A DNA stretch of 64,000 bases from Streptomyces cacaoi (GTDB taxonomy: Bacteria; Actinomycetota; Actinomycetes; Streptomycetales; Streptomycetaceae), in the NCBI RefSeq assembly GCF_006539165.1, contig NZ_BJMM01000032.1, positions 27,400 to 91,399 of the forward strand, given 5' to 3'. The notes under the pieces are model-generated. The model had not been told where the DNA came from. It made no database searches and worked only from the letters and a program-made list of their open reading frames with translations. This document shows, in pieces, positions 50,964-59,888 of this stretch (the first letter of the stretch is position 1; every line of letters starts with the position of its first letter). Position numbers and translations under genes: made by a program.

Positions 50964-52697
50964 ATGAACGACACCGCCACCCCGCCCTCGCCCGACCCCG
51001 TCCTGGTCGAGGTGATGGGCGCGGCGCTGTCCTCCCTCGTGGAGGAGATGGGCGAGACCCTCGTCCGCGCCGCCTACTCCAGCAACATCAAGGAACGCCG
51101 CGACTGCACCGCCGGGCTGTTCGACGCCGACGGCCATATGCTTGCGCAGGCCGAGCAGGCCTCGCCCATCCACCTCGGCTCGCTCATCGGCGTGGTCTCC
51201 GCCGTGCTGGAGCGCTTCCCCGTCGAGGACATCCGGCCGGGCGACACCTTCCTCAGCAACGACCCCTACTCCGGCGGCGGTTCGCACCTGCCGGACATGG
51301 TGCTCGTCACGCCCGTCTTCGCCGACGGGCGGCTCACCGCGTGGGCCGCCAACCTCGCCCACCACGCCGACTTCGGCGACCGCGGGCACGCCCACATCTT
51401 CCAGGAGGGCGTCCGCATCCCGCCGGTGCGCTTCGCCCGCGAGGGGGAGATCGTCGACGACGTCTTCCAGCTCGTCCTCACCAACTGCCAGGTGCCGGCC
51501 GAGCGCCGGGCCGACTTCCGCGCCCAGCTCGCCGCCAACCGGCTGGCCGTGACCCGCTACGGCGAACTGGTCGAGCGGTACGGCCGGGCCACGATGCTGG
51601 AGACGGCCGCCGCGCTGCTGGACTACACCGAGCGCCGCACCCGCGCCGCCATCGCCGAGGTGCCCGACGGCACCTACGCGTTCACCGACCGCTTCGACTG
51701 CCCCGAACTGGAGGACACCGAGCTGGAGTTGCGGCTGCGGGTGACCGTCGACGGGGACGAGCTGCACTTCGACTTCGCCGGCAACCCCGGGCAGGTGCGC
51801 GCCTCGGTGAACATGGTGCGCACCGCGCTGTACGCCACCGTCTACTACGCGGTGAAGACCCTCGTCGACCCCGACATCCCGTCCAACGCGGGGCTGCACC
51901 GCCCCATCCGGATCGACGCACCGCTCGGCAGCATCGTCAACTGTGTGGAGCCGGCCGCCGTCAACGGCCGCACCGAGACCTGCCAGCGCGTCGTCGACCT
52001 CATCCACGGCGCCCTCGCGCCCGCGGTGCCCGAGCGGGTGACGGCCGCCTCCAACGGCGCCAACACCGGGGTGCACTTCTCCGGCTGGGACCACGCCAGG
52101 GGCCGCTACTTCGTCTATCTGGAGACCATCGGCGGCGGCTCCGGCGCCCGCGCCGGCAAGGACGGCCTGGACGGCGTCCAGGTGCACGTCACCAACACCT
52201 CCAACCTGCCCGTGGAGGCGCTGGAGACGGAGTACCCGCTGATGGTCGAGGCGTACGAGCTGGTGCCCGGCTCCGGCGGGGCCGGGCGCACCCGCGGCGG
52301 CATGGGGATCCGGCGGACGGTACGCGTCGAGGACAGCCGCGCCGGGACCGGCGGGAAGGGCACGCCCTCCGGCGACGCCGGGAGCCCGGACGGCGCCCGG
52401 GACGCGTCCGGCGCCGACAGCGGTACCGGCGAGGCCGACGGCGTCCAGTTCTGGCTCGACACCAGCCGGCTCAGGTCCCGGCCCTGGGGCCTGTTCGGCG
52501 GACTGCCCGGCAGCAGCGCCCGCGTCGAACTCAGCGAGGGCGCCCGGCCGGTGGTCCGCGGCCACACCGTGCTGCGCCCCGGCGACCGGGTCAGCGTCGT
52601 CACCGCCGGCGCCGGCGGCTACGGCGACCCCGCGGAGCGCGACCCGGCCGCCGCCGAGCGCGACACCCGGGAAGGCACCACGCCCCCGGACGCCTGA
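50964..52697 (+). CDS. hyuB: Hydantoinase/5-oxoprolinase subunit B
   Basis: A 577-residue HyuB protein. Landmarks are SSNIKERRDCTAGLFD, NDPYSGGGSHLPD, NLAHHADFGD and RTRGGMGIRR. ATG at 50964 has AGAGGAAA upstream. It forms the amidohydrolase half with HyuA. A Gly/Ser/Asp-rich insert of about 40 residues (near 52335-52440) interrupts the C-terminal part just before DGVQFWLDTSRL. Confidence 0.93.
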   Translation: MNDTATPPSPDPVLVEVMGAALSSLVEEMGETLVRAAYSSNIKERRDCTAGLFDADGHMLAQAEQASPIHLGSLIGVVSAVLERFPVEDIRPGDTFLSNDPYSGGGSHLPDMVLVTPVFADGRLTAWAANLAHHADFGDRGHAHIFQEGVRIPPVRFAREGEIVDDVFQLVLTNCQVPAERRADFRAQLAANRLAVTRYGELVERYGRATMLETAAALLDYTERRTRAAIAEVPDGTYAFTDRFDCPELEDTELELRLRVTVDGDELHFDFAGNPGQVRASVNMVRTALYATVYYAVKTLVDPDIPSNAGLHRPIRIDAPLGSIVNCVEPAAVNGRTETCQRVVDLIHGALAPAVPERVTAASNGANTGVHFSGWDHARGRYFVYLETIGGGSGARAGKDGLDGVQVHVTNTSNLPVEALETEYPLMVEAYELVPGSGGAGRTRGGMGIRRTVRVEDSRAGTGGKGTPSGDAGSPDGARDASGADSGTGEADGVQFWLDTSRLRSRPWGLFGGLPGSSARVELSEGARPVVRGHTVLRPGDRVSVVTAGAGGYGDPAERDPAAAERDTREGTTPPDA

Positions 52698-52793
52698 CGC
52701 CCCAGCCCGGGCCCGGCCCCGCCGGGCCCCCGACTCCCGGCCCTCCGGCCCCGGACCAAGGACCCGCCCCAGGACAGAAAGAGGAGGTGTGCG

Positions 52794-54212
52794 ATGACGG
52801 ACACCCCCGCACCACCGGTCCCCCCACCCGCCCACCGCGACACAGCCGCGGACACCACCGCACGTTCCACCGCCCCGCCGCCCGCCGACGCCGCAAACAC
52901 CTCCTGGCGCCGGGTGCTGTGGGCGGCCATGCTCGGCAACGCCGTCGAGTGGTACGACAACGCCCTCTACGGGATCCTCGCCGTCGTCATGTCCCGCACC
53001 TTCTTCCCCGAGGGCGACGGCACCGCGGCGCTGATCTCCACCTATCTGGGCCTGATCCTCTCCTACGCGATCCGGCCCGTCGGCGGCACCCTGATGGGAC
53101 GGGTGGCCGATCTGAAGGGGCACAAGTTCGTCCTCACGGTCACCATTTCGCTGATGTCCGTGGGCACGGTGGCCATCGGCGTCCTCCCCGGCTACTCGGC
53201 CATCGGGATCGCCGCCCCCGTGCTGCTGGCGCTGTGCCGCCTCGTGCAGGGGCTCGGTGCGAGCGCCGAGTACACCGTGGCCAGCAACTTCCTGCTGGAG
53301 CACGGGCCGCGCAACCGGCGCAACTATCTGTCCGGCTGGAGCGTCGGCTCCACCTCGCTCGGCCCGCTCATCGCCTCCGTCCTGGCGTACGCGCTGATCG
53401 TCACGCTGCCGGGGGAGAGCTTCAACTCCTGGGGCTGGCGCGTGCTGTTCCTGCTCGCCGCGCCGCTGTCCCTGGTCACGCTCTACATCCGGCGGCGCAC
53501 CACCGAGGCGCCCGAGTACCGCAGGGTGCTGGAGGAGGCGCGGGCCGAGGGCACCGAGCAGGCGCCGTTCACCGAGGCCGTGCGCGGCCACTGGCGGGAC
53601 ATGCTGCGGGCCATCGGACTCGGCGCCGGGCAGCGCGTCGGCTCCTTCATGATCCAGAGCTATTTCGTCACCGCGCTGGTGCACAACGGCTTCGGTGAGG
53701 ACCGTGCGCTGCTGGCCGCCATCCTCACCTACGTCGTGGGCGCCCCGGCGGCCGTCTGGGGCGGCAGGGTCGCCGACCGGTACGGCGGCCGGCGGCTGCT
53801 GGTGTGGGGCTACGGCGTGTTCGTGCTGTTCACCGTGCCGACGTTCGTCGCCATCGAGTCGGGCTCGTTCGCGCTCGCGTTCGTCGCCGTCGTCGTCTTC
53901 ACCGTGCTGAACAACATCGTCGGCGCGCCGCTGACCACCGCCTACGTGATGAGCTTCCCGCCGCATGTGCGGGGCACGGCCGCCGCGCTCAACTACAACG
54001 TGGGCACCACCCTGCTGGGCGGTACGGCACCCCTGCTGGCGACCTGGCTGGTGTCGCTGACCGGCACCGAGGTCTCGTTCGGCTGGTACATGGCCCTCAT
54101 CTGCCTCGTCTCGGCCCTCGTCGCCGCGTTCGCCCTGCCGAAGGCCATCGACGAGGCCCGCGAATCGCCCGCACCGTCCCCGGGCCCCGAGCCCGCACCG
54201 GAGGAGAAGTGA
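52794..54212 (+). CDS. MFS transporter, metabolite/proton symporter type
   Basis: A 472-residue transporter with about 12 membrane segments. GNAVEWYDNALYG at the first helix and RPVGGTLMGRVADLKGHK in the first loop mark the metabolite:H+ symporter branch that includes ProP, ShiA and KgtP. AGGAGG lies 6 nt before the ATG. It probably takes up the operon's substrate. It overlaps the next gene by 4 nt (GTGA). Confidence 0.94.
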   Translation: MTDTPAPPVPPPAHRDTAADTTARSTAPPPADAANTSWRRVLWAAMLGNAVEWYDNALYGILAVVMSRTFFPEGDGTAALISTYLGLILSYAIRPVGGTLMGRVADLKGHKFVLTVTISLMSVGTVAIGVLPGYSAIGIAAPVLLALCRLVQGLGASAEYTVASNFLLEHGPRNRRNYLSGWSVGSTSLGPLIASVLAYALIVTLPGESFNSWGWRVLFLLAAPLSLVTLYIRRRTTEAPEYRRVLEEARAEGTEQAPFTEAVRGHWRDMLRAIGLGAGQRVGSFMIQSYFVTALVHNGFGEDRALLAAILTYVVGAPAAVWGGRVADRYGGRRLLVWGYGVFVLFTVPTFVAIESGSFALAFVAVVVFTVLNNIVGAPLTTAYVMSFPPHVRGTAAALNYNVGTTLLGGTAPLLATWLVSLTGTEVSFGWYMALICLVSALVAAFALPKAIDEARESPAPSPGPEPAPEEK

Positions 54213-55846
54213 GCACCAACGACCGTGCCGCGCACGGCACATGGCAGACGGACGGCACGGACCCGGTGCCCGCCGCACGCTACGGGCCCAAGCCACCGGT
54301 GGAGGGCAGCGGCGGGCTCGCCGTCACCTCGCACCCGCTGGCCACCCGCGCCGCACGCGACATCCTGCGCGAGGGCGGCAACGCCGTCGACGCGGCGCTC
54401 GCCGCCGCCGCGACCCAGCTCGTCGTCGAACCGCACATGACCTCGCCCACCGGCGGCCTCAGCCTGCTGCACCGCAGCGCGGCCACCGGCGCCGCCACCT
54501 ACGTCAACGGCAACGTGGCCGCACCCCTCGCGCCGCTGCCCGACTTCTCCGGCGCCGACCTGACCCGCGGCCGCGGCGTCCCCGTGCCCGGCTGGTGGCC
54601 CGCGTTCGAGGAGGCACGGCGGCGCTTCGGCACCCGGGACCGCGCCCGTCTGCTGGCCCCCGCGCTCGCGGCGGCCACCGACGGTTTCGAGGTCAACCCG
54701 TTCCTGTACGGCATCGCCTACGGGGAACAGGCACACCTGGGCGCCTCCCCGCAGATGCGCGAGGTCTTCTTCGCGGAGGGCCATCTCGCCGTCCCCGGCC
54801 AGGTCATCACCCAGCCCCGCGCCGCCCGCACCCTGGAGCGGCTGCGGGACGAGGGCATGGACTACTACCTCGGCGACTTCGCCCGCGCGGTCGCCGCCGC
54901 GGCCCGCGCCGACGGGGGAGTGCTGCACGAGCGGGACTTCGCCGCCTACCGCGCCCGCGTCCAGGAGCCGGTGCGCGGCACCTACCGCGGCGCCGGGATC
55001 GTCGCGGCGCCGCCGCCCGACGACGGCGGCGTCCAGCTGATCTCGGCGCTGAACATGCTGGAGACCGTGGATCTGCCGCGCCTGGGCCCGCCGTCGGCCG
55101 ACCCGGAGACGCTGCGGCTGCTCATCCAGGCGCACAACACCGCCTACTACGCGCCGCCCCTGCGGTACGGCCTGGAGGAGGACCGCGAGCGGCTCGAACT
55201 GCTGCTGTCCAAGAGCTACGCCCGCACCCGGACGGCGCTGCTGGAGCCGGTGCCGCCGGCGTCGGCGACCCCGGCGCCCGGCACGATCCACATCAGCGTC
55301 GTCGACGCAGCGGGCGACACCGTCGCGCTCACCCATTCCCACATGTGCTCCGGCTTCGTCAACGGCCTGTTCGCCGAGGGCTTCCAGCTCTCCGGCGGCG
55401 GCTCCTTCTTCCAGCGGGTGATGCCGCAGCCGGGCGAGCGCGCCTGTGTGTACCTGGCGCCCAACCTCGTGCTGCGGGACGGGAATCCGGTGCTGGTGTC
55501 CGGGTCGCCTTCGGTGTCGCTGGTGGCCAACGTCCTCCAGAACCTCGTCAACATCCTCGACTTCGGCATGAGCATCGAGGACTCCGTCCGCGCGCCCCGC
55601 TTCGGCGCCCGCCCGCACACCCCCGAACGCGGCTGGGAGCCGGGCAACCTCCTGGAGGCGGGGTTCGACGAGGCCGTCCTGCGGGAGGTGCGGTCCTGGG
55701 CCGGGCGGGAGCGGCTGTGGACCCGCGTCGTCAACCCGTGGAGCGCGCTGACCGGAAACTTCGAGGGCATCACGCTGGATCCGGACACCGGCGCCGCCCG
55801 CGCCTGCGCCGACCCGCGCCGGGTGGGGGCGGCCGAGGCGGCCTGA
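54209..55846 (+). CDS. ggt: Gamma-glutamyltransferase-like Ntn hydrolase
   Basis: A 545-residue GGT-family protein. Self-cleavage would release Thr of GTIHISVVDAAG as nucleophile. SGSPSVSLVANVLQNLVN and SGGGSFFQRVMPQPGER match the small-subunit region. No signal peptide is seen, unlike many secreted GGTs, so action in the cytoplasm is likely. Such enzymes hydrolyse gamma-glutamyl amides or acylated amines. Coupled to the transporter and to HyuAB, it points to gamma-glutamyl or pyroglutamyl substrates. Confidence 0.9.
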   Translation: MSTNDRAAHGTWQTDGTDPVPAARYGPKPPVEGSGGLAVTSHPLATRAARDILREGGNAVDAALAAAATQLVVEPHMTSPTGGLSLLHRSAATGAATYVNGNVAAPLAPLPDFSGADLTRGRGVPVPGWWPAFEEARRRFGTRDRARLLAPALAAATDGFEVNPFLYGIAYGEQAHLGASPQMREVFFAEGHLAVPGQVITQPRAARTLERLRDEGMDYYLGDFARAVAAAARADGGVLHERDFAAYRARVQEPVRGTYRGAGIVAAPPPDDGGVQLISALNMLETVDLPRLGPPSADPETLRLLIQAHNTAYYAPPLRYGLEEDRERLELLLSKSYARTRTALLEPVPPASATPAPGTIHISVVDAAGDTVALTHSHMCSGFVNGLFAEGFQLSGGGSFFQRVMPQPGERACVYLAPNLVLRDGNPVLVSGSPSVSLVANVLQNLVNILDFGMSIEDSVRAPRFGARPHTPERGWEPGNLLEAGFDEAVLREVRSWAGRERLWTRVVNPWSALTGNFEGITLDPDTGAARACADPRRVGAAEAA

Positions 55847-55861
55847 GCGACGGCACCCACG

Positions 55862-55931
55862 GGCGTCGCGCCCGGGCTCCCACCGGCGTCGCGCCCGGGC
55901 TCCCACCGGCGTTGCGCTCGGGGGTGCCACC
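55862..55931. repeat. 23-bp direct repeats after ggt
   Basis: Two exact 23-bp copies (ggcgtcgcgcccggg then ctcccacc) at 55862-55884 and 55885-55907 and a weaker third copy to 55931 fill the space before the XRE promoter. Their GC arms (gcgcccgggc) could form a terminator-like structure. Confidence 0.75.
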
Positions 55932-55939
55932 CCCGACAC

Positions 55940-55957
55940 TGATCGGTGCGCCGAACA
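55940..55957. promoter_or_regulatory. XRE operator candidate 1
   Basis: TGATCGGTGCGCCGAACA is an imperfect 18-bp palindrome. It matches sites at 55973 and 56633; shared form TGTTCGGTRYRCCGAACA. It is 33 bp (centre to centre) from site 2. Confidence 0.65.
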
Positions 55958-55972
55958 CGCCCCTCCCCAGCT

Positions 55973-55990
55973 TGTTCGGTATACGGAACA
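55973..55990. promoter_or_regulatory. XRE operator candidate 2
   Basis: TGTTCGGTATACGGAACA, an 18-bp near-palindrome, lies 22 bp upstream of the XRE-cupin GTG and probably covers its promoter or transcription start. Confidence 0.75.
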
Positions 55991-56012
55991 GATCCGGAGC
56001 CGAGGAGCACAT

Positions 56013-56600
56013 GTGGCGGGCACCGACGAGTCGATCCGCGCCCTGCTGGCGGGCAACCTCAAGCGGGCCAGGGAGCGGCACGGGCTGTCCCTCTCGGAGC
56101 TGTCCCGGCGCTCCGGCATCGGCAAGGCCACGCTCTCCCAACTGGAGTCGGGGTCCGGCAACCCCACCATCGAGACGGTCTTCAGCCTCTCCCGCGCGCT
56201 GGACGTGCCCATCTCCGCGCTGCTGGACGCGCCCGCACCGCGACCGTTCACGGTGGTGCGGGCCGCCGAGGTCGAGGTGCTCAGCGGGGAAGGCGTCGAC
56301 CTGCGGGCGCTGCGCCGCATCACCTCGGGCGACACCACCGTCGAACTCTACGACCAGCGGGTGCGCGCCCGATCCCGGCAGAAGTCGCTCGGGCACGCCG
56401 GCACCGAGCACACCGTCGTGCAGGACGGCGTGCTCCTGGTGACGGTGGACGGGCACCGGACCGAACTCGGCCCCGGCGACTACGTCGGCTTCGACGGCTC
56501 GCTGCCGCACTCCTACGAGGCGGCCGGTGAGGCGGTGCGCTCGGTGCTGCTCCTGCACTACAGGACCACCGCCGCGACGGAGCCCGTGCACGACCATTGA
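56013..56600 (+). CDS. XRE-cupin regulator of hydroxyproline-type operon
   Basis: A 195-residue protein with an N-terminal helix-turn-helix (LSELSRRSGIGKATLSQLESG) and a C-terminal cupin (about residues 100-180, GTEHTVVQDGVLLVTVDG and PGDYVGFD). GTG at 56013 follows GAGGAG. Two operator candidates lie upstream of it and a third upstream of the next gene, so it probably controls itself and the four catabolic genes. Confidence 0.93.
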   Translation: MAGTDESIRALLAGNLKRARERHGLSLSELSRRSGIGKATLSQLESGSGNPTIETVFSLSRALDVPISALLDAPAPRPFTVVRAAEVEVLSGEGVDLRALRRITSGDTTVELYDQRVRARSRQKSLGHAGTEHTVVQDGVLLVTVDGHRTELGPGDYVGFDGSLPHSYEAAGEAVRSVLLLHYRTTAATEPVHDH

Positions 56601-56632
56601 CGCTCCTCGCGCCGCGCTCCTAGCCTCGATTC

Positions 56633-56650
56633 CGTTCGCTGTACCGAACA
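56633..56650. promoter_or_regulatory. XRE operator candidate 3
   Basis: CGTTCGCTGTACCGAACA lies 11 bp upstream of the FAD oxidase start. Its right half GTACCGAACA matches the consensus, showing that the catabolic operon has its own controlled promoter. Confidence 0.65.
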
Positions 56651-56661
56651 GAGGGGGTGCG

Positions 56662-58302
56662 GTGTACGGAACGCGCGTGGTGATACTGGGCGCGGGCATC
56701 GTGGGCGCGGCGTGCGCCCGCGAACTGGCGCACGCCGGCTTCGACGTCACCGTCCTCGACCGGGCCGGGGCGGCGGGCGCGACCACCGCACACGGCGAGG
56801 GCAACATCCTCGTCTCCGACAAGGAACCCGGCCCCGAACTCCAACTCGCCCAGCTCTCCCGCGACTTGTGGCCGCGGACGCTGGAGTCCGTCGCGGCCGG
56901 ACCGCTCGGCCAGACGGCCGCCGCCCGCGCCGAGTGGGCGGCGAAGGGCGGCATCGTCGTCGCGACGACGGCGGCGGGCGCCGACGCCCTGCACGCCTTC
57001 GCCGACCGACAGCGCACCGCGGGCGTCCGCGCCGAGCCCCTCACCCGCGCGCAACTCGCCCACGCGGAACCACACATCACCGCCGGACACACCGCCGCCG
57101 TCCACTACCCCGACGACGCCCAGGTGCAGCCGGCCGCCGCCGCCACCGTGCTGCTGGCCGACGCCCGCGCCGCCGGGGCACGCGTGCACACCTGCCAGGA
57201 GGTCCGCTCCGCCGTCGTCCACGGCGGCCGGCTCACCGCCGTCCGCACCGACACCGGCCGCCACGAGGCCGAGGTCTTCCTCGACGCCGCCGGCCCGTGG
57301 TCGGCCGAACTCTCCGCCCGGCTGGGCGTGTTCCTCGGCGTCCACCCGCGCCGCGGCGAGGTCCTGGTCACCACCCCGCTGCCGCCCACCGTCTTCCACA
57401 AGGTCTACGACGCCGACTACGTGGACGCCGTCGGCAGCGGCGACGGAACCCTCCAGACCTCCGCCGTCGTGGAGTCCACCGCGGCCGGCACCGTACTGAT
57501 CGGCTCCTCCCGCCGCCGCGTCGGCTTCGACGACCGGCTGCGCCCGGAGGTGCTGTCCGCCGTCGCCGCCAAGGCCGTCCGCCTCTTCCCGGCCCTCGCC
57601 CGCGTCCCCGCCATGCGGGCCTACGGCGGCTTCCGCCCCTACGTCACCGACCACCTCCCGGTCATCGGCCCCGACCCCCGCCTCCCCGGCCTCTGGCACG
57701 CCACCGGCCACGAAGGCGCCGGCATCGGCCTCTCCCTGGGCACAGCCCACCTCCTCCGCACCCTCCTCCTCGACGAAACCCCACCCCTGGACCCCACCCC
57801 TTTCCGCGTGGACCGCCCGGCGGTGACAGAAGTGACTGAAGGGAGCGCCACTCCGGAACAGAGTGCGAACAGGCCCGATACGCGATGGGGGGCACCACGC
57901 AGCGGGGGTCTCCTAGAGGGGGCGGAGCCCCCTGACGCCCGGCCGGCGAGGCCAAGGGGGAAAGGGGCGAAGCCCCGGAGGAAGCCGGGAGGTGGCACAG
58001 AGCTGCACCTCACAGTGGACGGCGCCCCCGTGCAGGGCACGCAGGGCCAAACCCTGGCCGCAACCCTCCTGGCGGCAGGCAGAACCAGCTGGCGCCGCAC
58101 CACGACGTCCGCGCCCCGCGGCCTCTTCTGCGCCATCGGCACCTGCTTCGACTGCCTCGTCACCGTCAACGGCGAACCCGATGTCCGCGCCTGCCGCCGC
58201 CGCGCCGCGGACGGCGACGTGCTCACGTCGCAGTCCCGGAGCACCAACACGGGGCACCGCCCCGCACCGGACCGGGACCGGCCGCGCGGGGACGCCCGGT
58301 GA
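56662..58302 (+). CDS. FAD oxidase fused to [2Fe-2S] domain, D-hydroxyproline dehydrogenase-like
   Basis: A 546-residue fusion. Residues 1-390 are a DAO-type flavoprotein (VVILGAGIVGAACAREL; GFRPYVTDHLPVIGP). Residues about 450-530 are a plant-type ferredoxin domain with Cys in GLFCAIGTCFDCLVTVNG and RAC. In HcnABC and D-hydroxyproline dehydrogenase, these are separate beta and gamma subunits. The linker between them (about 60 residues, Arg/Pro/Gly-rich) is encoded by DNA with intergenic-type hairpins. GTG at 56662 follows GAGGGGG. It overlaps the next gene by GTGA. It likely oxidises cis-4-hydroxy-D-proline. Confidence 0.87.
   Translation: MYGTRVVILGAGIVGAACARELAHAGFDVTVLDRAGAAGATTAHGEGNILVSDKEPGPELQLAQLSRDLWPRTLESVAAGPLGQTAAARAEWAAKGGIVVATTAAGADALHAFADRQRTAGVRAEPLTRAQLAHAEPHITAGHTAAVHYPDDAQVQPAAAATVLLADARAAGARVHTCQEVRSAVVHGGRLTAVRTDTGRHEAEVFLDAAGPWSAELSARLGVFLGVHPRRGEVLVTTPLPPTVFHKVYDADYVDAVGSGDGTLQTSAVVESTAAGTVLIGSSRRRVGFDDRLRPEVLSAVAAKAVRLFPALARVPAMRAYGGFRPYVTDHLPVIGPDPRLPGLWHATGHEGAGIGLSLGTAHLLRTLLLDETPPLDPTPFRVDRPAVTEVTEGSATPEQSANRPDTRWGAPRSGGLLEGAEPPDARPARPRGKGAKPRRKPGGGTELHLTVDGAPVQGTQGQTLAATLLAAGRTSWRRTTTSAPRGLFCAIGTCFDCLVTVNGEPDVRACRRRAADGDVLTSQSRSTNTGHRPAPDRDRPRGDAR
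57918..57976. repeat. Intergenic-type hairpins inside fused gene
   Basis: GGGGGCGGAGCCCCC (57918-57932) and GGGGCGAAGCCCC (57964-57976) are hairpins of a kind often found between Streptomyces genes. Here they are inside the open frame and encode the linker of the FAD/[2Fe-2S] fusion. Confidence 0.7.
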
Positions 58303-59888
58303 GGCGCCGCTGGGTCCTGGTGGTCGGCGCCGGCCCGGCCGGTCTCGCCGCCGCCGACGCCGCGCTGGCGGCCGGAGCCCGCGTCACCCTGGTCGACGGC
58401 GCGGACACCCCGGGCGGCCAGTACCATCGCGCACCGTCGGACACCCAGACGACGGCAGCGCCCCAAGTGGAGCCGGGCCGCGGCGCGTTCACGGAGCGCC
58501 GGGACCGTGTGCTCGGCCACCCCCGCAGCGCGTGGCTTCCGGCGACCGCCGTCTGGGCGTTGGAACGCCGCGCCCCCACCGAGCCACCAGGTCCGCCCCG
58601 GGTGCACCTCGTGCACGGCGCAGAAGGCACACGGGCCGGAGCGGGGACACCGGACGCAGAGGACGCGCGGGACGCACAGGACGCAGAGGGCGCACGGCTG
58701 ACCGAAGGCGAACCGGGCGGAGGCGGAACACACTTCCCAGAGGGCGTTCAGGCCGCAGGGGGTACGGCCGCCGACAGGCCCCGCAGTACCGCCGACCCCG
58801 ACGCCCTGGTACTGGCGACGGGCGCCCACGACCGCGTACTGCCCTTCCCCGGCTGGCAGTTGCCGGGCGTGTACACGGCCGGTGCCGCGCAGGCCCTCGC
58901 GAAGGGGGAGCGGGTGGCGGTCGGCCACCGCGTCGTCGTCGCCGGGAGCGGCCCCTTTCTGCTGCCGGTGGCGGCGTCCCTCTTGGCGGTGGGCGCGACC
59001 GTCGCGCAGATCCTGGAGGCGGGCGGCACCGGGGCCCTCGCACGCGGCTGGCTCAGCAGCCCGTGGGAGCTGCCGCGCCACACCGGCAGGACCGCCGAAC
59101 TGGCCCGTTACGCCAATCAATTGGCCGCGCACCGGGTGCCGTTCCGCACCGGCGAGGCCGTCGTCGAGGCAAGGGGCGACGGCCGGGTCGAGGAGGTCGT
59201 GACCGCCCGGCTGCGTCCGGACTGGAGCCCGGTGCCCGGGACGCGGCGCACGGTGGCCGTGGACGCCGTGTGCGTCTCGCACGGCTTCACACCGCAGCTG
59301 GAGCTGCCGGTCGCCGCCGGGTGCACGCTGCACACCACGCCCGGCGGCCCGTTCGTCACCGTCGACGCGGACCAGGCCACCACCGTGCCCGGTGTGTACG
59401 CGGCCGGGGAGATCACCGGCATCGCCGGGGCGCCGGCGGCCCGTGCCGAGGGCGCGCTGGCCGGCTGGTCGGCGGCCGGCGGAGACCGCGCCGCCCGCCC
59501 CCTCGCGGCGCTGCGCCGGGCCCGCGACCAGGGCCGCGCCTTCGCCGAACGGCTGCGCCGGGCACACCCGGTGGGCCGCCGCTGGCCGGACTGGCTCAGC
59601 CCCGACACGGTCATCTGCCGCTGCGAGGAGACGGATCTGGCCGCGCTGCGCCAGGCGTACGGCGACACCGTGCCCGACGAGCGGGCCGCGCGTCTGGCCG
59701 CCCGCGCCGGGCTGGGTCCCTGCCAGGGCAGGTTCTGCCGGTCCGCCGTCGCCCACCTCACCGGCCGCCCCGAGACCCCGCCCGACCGCCCGCTGGCCCA
59801 GCCCGTCCGGCTGGGTGAACTCGCCCGGCAGCCCGCCCGGTTGCGGCCACCGGGCACCGCCGGCCCGCACGCCAGGGAGGCACCGTGA
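58299..59888 (+). CDS. NAD(P)/FAD oxidoreductase with BFD-type [2Fe-2S] end, HcnB/alpha-subunit-like
   Basis: A 529-residue flavoprotein. First FAD site is VVGAGPAGLAAADAAL and the second nucleotide fold is VVVAGSGPFLLPVA. The C-terminal BFD-like cluster ligands are CRCEE and GPCQGRFC. This is the alpha subunit type of three-part amino acid or opine dehydrogenases. An Asp/Ala/Glu/Gly-rich insert (58620-58800) breaks the region before LVLATGAHDR. It overlaps both neighbours by GTGA, so all are made together. Confidence 0.9.
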   Translation: MRRRWVLVVGAGPAGLAAADAALAAGARVTLVDGADTPGGQYHRAPSDTQTTAAPQVEPGRGAFTERRDRVLGHPRSAWLPATAVWALERRAPTEPPGPPRVHLVHGAEGTRAGAGTPDAEDARDAQDAEGARLTEGEPGGGGTHFPEGVQAAGGTAADRPRSTADPDALVLATGAHDRVLPFPGWQLPGVYTAGAAQALAKGERVAVGHRVVVAGSGPFLLPVAASLLAVGATVAQILEAGGTGALARGWLSSPWELPRHTGRTAELARYANQLAAHRVPFRTGEAVVEARGDGRVEEVVTARLRPDWSPVPGTRRTVAVDAVCVSHGFTPQLELPVAAGCTLHTTPGGPFVTVDADQATTVPGVYAAGEITGIAGAPAARAEGALAGWSAAGGDRAARPLAALRRARDQGRAFAERLRRAHPVGRRWPDWLSPDTVICRCEETDLAALRQAYGDTVPDERAARLAARAGLGPCQGRFCRSAVAHLTGRPETPPDRPLAQPVRLGELARQPARLRPPGTAGPHAREAP

